Source: Brachybacterium sp. YJGR34
GTDB lineage: Bacteria; Actinomycetota; Actinomycetes; Actinomycetales; Dermabacteraceae
Assembly (NCBI RefSeq): GCF_003347015.1
Contig: NZ_PNFB01000005.1
Location: forward strand, 186,001-250,000
Length of the DNA stretch: 64,000 nucleotides
Reading direction: 5' to 3'
Positions within the stretch are counted from its first letter, which is position 1. The number at the start of each line of letters is the position of its first letter. Shown in pieces: positions 60,378 through 64,000 of the stretch. The position numbers and the translations under genes were made by a program. The notes below the pieces were generated by a model that had not been told where the DNA came from, searched no databases, and was given only the letters and a program-made list of their open reading frames with translations.

Positions 60378-61421
60378 ATGTCACGTCCTGTCAAGCCTTC
60401 GCCCGCACCCCGACGTCGGCCCACGCAGGCGGACGTCGCCGCTCTCGCCGGGGTCTCCACGGCGACCGTCTCGCACATCCTCAGCGGACGCTCCGACCGG
60501 AAGGGGACCGGCAACGCCGAGACCCGGCAGCGGGTCGAGCGGGCGATGGCGCAGCTCGGATACCGGCCCAACTGGGCCGGGCGCGCCCTGCGCCGCCAGC
60601 GCACCGGCCTCGTCGGCGCCCTGGTCTCCAGCCCGTGGAACCCCTGGCGCGAGAGCCTCATCGCGATCGCCCACGAGGAGCTGGCTCGGCACGAGCTGGA
60701 CCTCGTGGTCCTCCCCGACGCCGGCATCGAGCGGACCCTGTCGCTCCTGGATCGGCGGGTGATGGACGGCTGCTTCACCGTCCACGTCGAGGATCCCGTC
60801 GGCGTCCGCCGGCTGGTCGACAGCCCGGTGCCGGTCATCGCCTTCACCGAGAACGTGGTGGACGGGCTGGCCACCGTGCGTCACGACTACGCCCCTGCCG
60901 CCATCGGCGCGACGCGCACGCTGCTCGCCCGCGGCATCCGCCGCTTCGTGCTCGTCACCGAGGAGGGGGGCGGCCCCGATCAGCCGGACCCCGCCTTCGC
61001 CGATCCCGTGCAGGAGGTGATCGCGGAGGCCGGTCTCGAGCTGGCGCAGTGCGTGGTCCCCCGCCGGATCAGCCCGGAGCTGGACTCCCTGCCGTGGGAG
61101 GAGCTCGCCGGGGCGCGCGTGGAGGATCCGATCGTCCTGCTGTGCGGGAGCGACCGCAGCGCGATCCAGATCGCCGCGGAGTGCACCCGGCGCGGTCTGG
61201 CCCTGGGGCGCACCGTCGGTGTGGTGGGGCGCGGGGACCTCAGTGAAGGAACGGAGACGGCCGTGCCCATCAGCACGCTGGGCACGGCCGTCGCCGACTA
61301 CGCGGGCGTCTTCGCCCACCTCGCGGAGGCGTCGGTCGCCGGGGAGCGGATCACCCGGGACTGGACGTTCTCCTGGGACTTCATCGAACGGGATGCCACG
61401 GCGTCGCTGCGCCGGGGATGA
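60378..61421 (+). CDS. LacI-family regulator of the sulfatase/ABC locus
   Basis: A 347-residue LacI protein. HTH PTQADVAALAGVSTATVSHILSG (residues 15-37), hinge YRPNWAGRALRRQRT, then effector domain with SPWNPWRESLIAIAHEELAR and VVGRGDLSEGTE. The ATG at 60378 is favoured over ATG 60369 because TAGGAT lies 7 nt before it (leaderless). Probably represses the divergent importer/sulfatase operon and itself. Confidence 0.9.
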   Translation: MSRPVKPSPAPRRRPTQADVAALAGVSTATVSHILSGRSDRKGTGNAETRQRVERAMAQLGYRPNWAGRALRRQRTGLVGALVSSPWNPWRESLIAIAHEELARHELDLVVLPDAGIERTLSLLDRRVMDGCFTVHVEDPVGVRRLVDSPVPVIAFTENVVDGLATVRHDYAPAAIGATRTLLARGIRRFVLVTEEGGGPDQPDPAFADPVQEVIAEAGLELAQCVVPRRISPELDSLPWEELAGARVEDPIVLLCGSDRSAIQIAAECTRRGLALGRTVGVVGRGDLSEGTETAVPISTLGTAVADYAGVFAHLAEASVAGERITRDWTFSWDFIERDATASLRRG

Positions 61422-61433
61422 CCCGTCCGGGGC

Positions 61434-62591
61434 TCAGCCCTGGTTCGCGGACCCGGGGTGCGCCCACGGCGGGAGGTTCTCCCCGAGGAAGCCCTCCGCG
61501 CTCTGGGTCGGGGTCTGGGCCTGTGCCTGCTTCTGCGCCTCCCGAGCACGCTGCTCGGCCTCGGAGCGGGCCTGCTGGGCGCGCGCCTCCTCCTGGTCGC
61601 GCAGCTCCTGGGCGGAGACCCGCTGGCGGTGCTGGGCATCGGCGGTGTCGGCATCGCGGTCCGCCTGATGGGCGGCCTGAGCCTGCAGCATCGCGGTGCG
61701 GATCTCGTCGCCCATGGAGCCGACGGCGCCGGGGTTGCTGGGCAGGTACAGCACGTTGGAGCGGCCGTTGCGGGCCACGTCCTGCATGGTGTCGAAGTAC
61801 TGCGTCATCAGCAGCAGCTGCTCGGCGGAGTTCTCGATGCCGACCTTGCGCAGCATCTCGTACTGCTCGGCGATGCCTAGGGCGATCGCCTTGCGCTGGG
61901 CGGCCACGCCCTCGCCCTGGAGGCGCTTGGACTCGGCCTCGGCCTCGGCCTGGGTGACGCGCTTGATCTTGTCCGCCTCGGCGAGGGACTGGGCGGCGAC
62001 GCGGTCGCGCTGGGCGGCGTTGATGGAGTTCATCGAGTCACGCACGCGGGAGTCCGGGGAGATGTCCTGGACCAGCGTGTTGATGATGTTGAAGCCGAAC
62101 TCCTGCATGCGGGTCGAGAGGGTCTGCTCGACGCTGTGGGCGATGTCGTCCTTCGACTCGAAGGCGGCGTCCAGCTCGAGGCCGGAGAGCGCGGAGCGCA
62201 CGGTGTCGAACACGTAGGAGCGGATCTGCGCCTCGGGGTTCGACAGCTTGTAGTACGCGTCGACGACCTGCTCCTCCTTGATGACGTACTGCACCGCGAC
62301 GGGGACGGTGACGAACACGTTGTCCTTGGTCTTGGACTCGATGTTCACCTCGAGCTGCTGGACGCGCAGGGAGATCGGCTTGGTGATCGAGTCGACGAAC
62401 GGCGCCTTGAAGTTCAGGCCGGCGTGCGCGACCCGGCGGAACTTCCCGAAGCGCTCGACGATGACCGCCTCGCGGGAGTGGACCGTGAACATCAGCGAGG
62501 TCCGCAGACCGCCGAACAGCAGAGCCGCGATGATCGCCACGACGACGACCAGGACGACGGCGATGACGAGGAAGAGGATGACTCCTTCCAT
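61434..62591 (-). CDS. SPFH/band-7 (stomatin-like) membrane protein
   Basis: A 385-residue protein. One N-terminal helix (residues about 3-27, Val/Ile-rich) is followed by an SPFH domain (VIVERFGKFRRVAHAGLNFKAPF; DNVFVTVPVAVQY) and a coiled-coil (ESKRLQGEGVAAQRKAIALG). The last 90 residues are Gln/Ala/Glu-rich with no fixed domain. Such proteins oligomerise into membrane rafts and often associate with proteases. AAGGGGG precedes the ATG at 62591; TAGCGT (62627-62632, minus strand) is a possible -10. Confidence 0.92.
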   Translation of the reverse strand: MEGVILFLVIAVVLVVVVAIIAALLFGGLRTSLMFTVHSREAVIVERFGKFRRVAHAGLNFKAPFVDSITKPISLRVQQLEVNIESKTKDNVFVTVPVAVQYVIKEEQVVDAYYKLSNPEAQIRSYVFDTVRSALSGLELDAAFESKDDIAHSVEQTLSTRMQEFGFNIINTLVQDISPDSRVRDSMNSINAAQRDRVAAQSLAEADKIKRVTQAEAEAESKRLQGEGVAAQRKAIALGIAEQYEMLRKVGIENSAEQLLLMTQYFDTMQDVARNGRSNVLYLPSNPGAVGSMGDEIRTAMLQAQAAHQADRDADTADAQHRQRVSAQELRDQEEARAQQARSEAEQRAREAQKQAQAQTPTQSAEGFLGENLPPWAHPGSANQG

Positions 62592-62654
62592 GACGCCCCC
62601 TTTCAAGGAGAGATGAGCTGTGGCCCACGCTACCAACGATCACGGATCGCGAGG

Positions 62655-63152
62655 TCAGCGCATCCCCAGTTCGGTCTCGATCCGTCGGGCGATCCGCACC
62701 GGGGGGACGGGCGGCGCGTAGCGGCGCAGCACCTGACCCTCGCCGTCGATGAGGAATTTCGTGAAGTTCCAGGCGATGCGACCGCCCATGACTCCGGCCT
62801 TGCGGGTGGCCAGCCAGGCCCACAGGGGGTGGGCGCCGGGGCCGTTCACGTCCACCTTGGAGAACAGGGGGAAGCTGACGTCGTGGAGCGTGGCGCAGGT
62901 CCTGCGGGTGTCCTCGTCGGTCCCCGGGTCCTGGTGGAACTGGTCCGAGGGGAAGCCGAGCACCGTGAACCCCTGGTCGCGGTAGCGGTCATGGAGCTCC
63001 TGCAGGCCGGTCAGCTGCGGGGTGAAGGCGCATTCGGTCGCCGTGTTGACGACCAGGACCAGGCGGCCGCTGTACTCGCTCATCTCCTGGGGCGCGCCGT
63101 CGATCCGCGTCGCCCGGAAGTCGTGGAAGCTCGTGCCGTCGCTCGCGTTCAC
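62655..63152 (-). CDS. Glutathione peroxidase family protein (thioredoxin-dependent type)
   Basis: A 165-residue Cys-GPx. The peroxidatic Cys41 is in NTATECAFTPQ; Gln71, Trp128 and Asn129 (WNFTKFL) complete the tetrad. The block usually reading GFPCNQF is GFPSDQF here (Ser69 for Cys), while Cys86 in RRTCATLHDVSFP is kept and probably acts as resolving Cys for thioredoxin. The GTG at 63152 follows GGAAGGGG. It removes hydrogen or lipid peroxides in the cytosol. Confidence 0.9.
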   Translation of the reverse strand: MNASDGTSFHDFRATRIDGAPQEMSEYSGRLVLVVNTATECAFTPQLTGLQELHDRYRDQGFTVLGFPSDQFHQDPGTDEDTRRTCATLHDVSFPLFSKVDVNGPGAHPLWAWLATRKAGVMGGRIAWNFTKFLIDGEGQVLRRYAPPVPPVRIARRIETELGMR

Positions 63153-63240
63153 CGGTCCCCTTCCTCGCGCTGGACGCTCCAGTCTAGGCAGGGGCTCTGG
63201 GAGGGGCGTGGGCGTGCGGTGGACGGCGCCGGTGAGCCGC

Positions 63241-64000
63241 TCAGGCGAGGAACGCGTCGACCTCGTCGCGCCGCGGCGCGCTGCGGGGGCCGCGGCGGGT
63301 CACGGCGATCGCGGCCGCGGCGTTGGCGCGGGTCGCGGCGGACTCCCAGTCCGCGCCGAGGGCCCGCTCGGCCAGCAGCACCCCCGTGTGGGTGTCGCCG
63401 GCGCCGTTGGTGTCCACCGGCGTCTGCGGGAAGGCGGGGATGTGGGTGCCGCGGCCATGGTGGAACACGAGGCAGCCGCGCTCGCCGTCCCGGACCACGA
63501 CCACCGCGCGGTCGGCGAGCCGCCGACGGATCGCCAGCGGGGTGTCCTCCAGGTCGTCCACGCCGCTCACCGCCCGGGCCTCGTCGGCGTTGGAGGTCCA
63601 GACGGTGGTGCGGGCGAGCACCCGCTCCTGCAGGTCCCGGTCGAACTCGGCGAAGGGCGCTCCGGGATCCAGCACCAGGTCCACGCCCTCCGGCAGCGCC
63701 TCGAGGAACTCCAGCAGCGGGTCGCGCGTCGGGGCGAACAGGCTGTATCCCGAGACGCACACCAGGTCCCCGGCCTGGGGGTCGAGCGTCGCGAGCGAGG
63801 AGGCGGTGACCTGCCGCTCGGCGCCGTAGACGGTGAGGAAGGTGCGTTCGGCCGACGGTTCGAGCATCACCACGCAGTACCCGGAGTCCACTCCCTCCCG
63901 CGGGGCGTCGGAGAGCAGCACGCCGTCCTCCGCGAGCGCCGCCCGGATGAGGTCGCCGTAGGGACCGGTGCCGTGCGCCCCGCCGTGGACCGCGTCCACG
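63241..64000 (-). CDS. PfkB-family carbohydrate kinase, N-terminus beyond the window
   Basis: About 253 residues of a ribokinase-like enzyme. The anion-hole/catalytic motif DTNGAGDTHTGVLLAE (Asp base) and ALEGVDLVLDPGAP-like region are clear, and TSNADEARAV is the conserved substrate/ATP-side motif. The N-terminal GG region continues past position 64000, so the gene is cut. Sugar acceptor not defined. Confidence 0.88.
   Translation of the reverse strand, partial: VDAVHGGAHGTGPYGDLIRAALAEDGVLLSDAPREGVDSGYCVVMLEPSAERTFLTVYGAERQVTASSLATLDPQAGDLVCVSGYSLFAPTRDPLLEFLEALPEGVDLVLDPGAPFAEFDRDLQERVLARTTVWTSNADEARAVSGVDDLEDTPLAIRRRLADRAVVVVRDGERGCLVFHHGRGTHIPAFPQTPVDTNGAGDTHTGVLLAERALGADWESAATRANAAAAIAVTRRGPRSAPRRDEVDAFLA

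Overview
The window is a high-GC actinobacterial chromosome segment. GC bias at third codon positions is strong, starts are often GTG, genes are packed with 4-nt ATGA overlaps, and there are leaderless-style starts (a TANNNT -10 box 6-8 nt before the start codon). The gene content (ureABCFGD without ureE, a 13E12-type DUF222/HNH gene, a CC-tailed cstA partner, FGE, several LacI regulators, and sugar ABC operons without their own ATPase) suits Micrococcales, and Brachybacterium/Dermabacteraceae is my best guess. That is an inference from style and content, not a database match. I see no rRNA, tRNA, CRISPR array, prophage or intact insertion sequence.

Layout. 1-1387: an ABC exporter (permease cut by the window edge) with its TetR repressor and a perfect operator. 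1552-4459: cstA, a tiny protein ending in Cys-Cys, and an ArsA/Get3-type ATPase, all overlapping. 4464-9679: an SDR, an aminoglycoside phosphotransferase-like gene with a probable CTG start, a 14-TM drug exporter and a two-component system. 9835-15769: small membrane proteins, a GNAT enzyme, the HNH gene, a second two-component system and a GAP-family membrane protein. 15908-20850: LacI regulator plus hydrolase, formylglycine-generating enzyme, NamZ-like muramidase and a tautomerase. 20880-24900: an MFS transporter opposite an XRE-cupin regulator with duplicated sites, then a potassium uptake pair. 24950-28642: ribbon-helix-helix regulator, DUF4097 protein, DrrAB-like exporter and an unknown protein. 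28670-36999: a carbohydrate locus (enolase-superfamily enzyme, ABC importer, GH172/DUF2961 hydrolase, fucose-isomerase-like protein, LacI) with two matching LacI-type operators. 37123-43180: NCS1 permease and urease operon behind a GlnR-like box. 43219-51430: aldo/keto reductase, FBP zinc protein, P-loop kinase and an AddAB-like helicase-nuclease pair. 51498-55210: MFS transporter, glutaminase and a DoxX-like protein. 55291-61421: a sulfatase locus with its sugar ABC importer and LacI regulator. 61434-64000: SPFH protein, glutathione peroxidase and a truncated PfkB kinase.

How the genes work together. The two sugar importers each have a binding protein and two permeases but no ATPase, so both probably borrow a shared MsiK/UgpC-type ATPase encoded elsewhere. 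The Cys-type sulfatase at 55291 needs formylglycine, and the FGE that would make it lies about 37 kb away at 18255. GH172 next to a fucose/arabinose-isomerase-like enzyme suggests intracellular breakdown of imported arabinan or fructan fragments. The NCS1 permease and urease form a nitrogen-salvage unit, and glutaminase is a second ammonia-releasing enzyme in the window.
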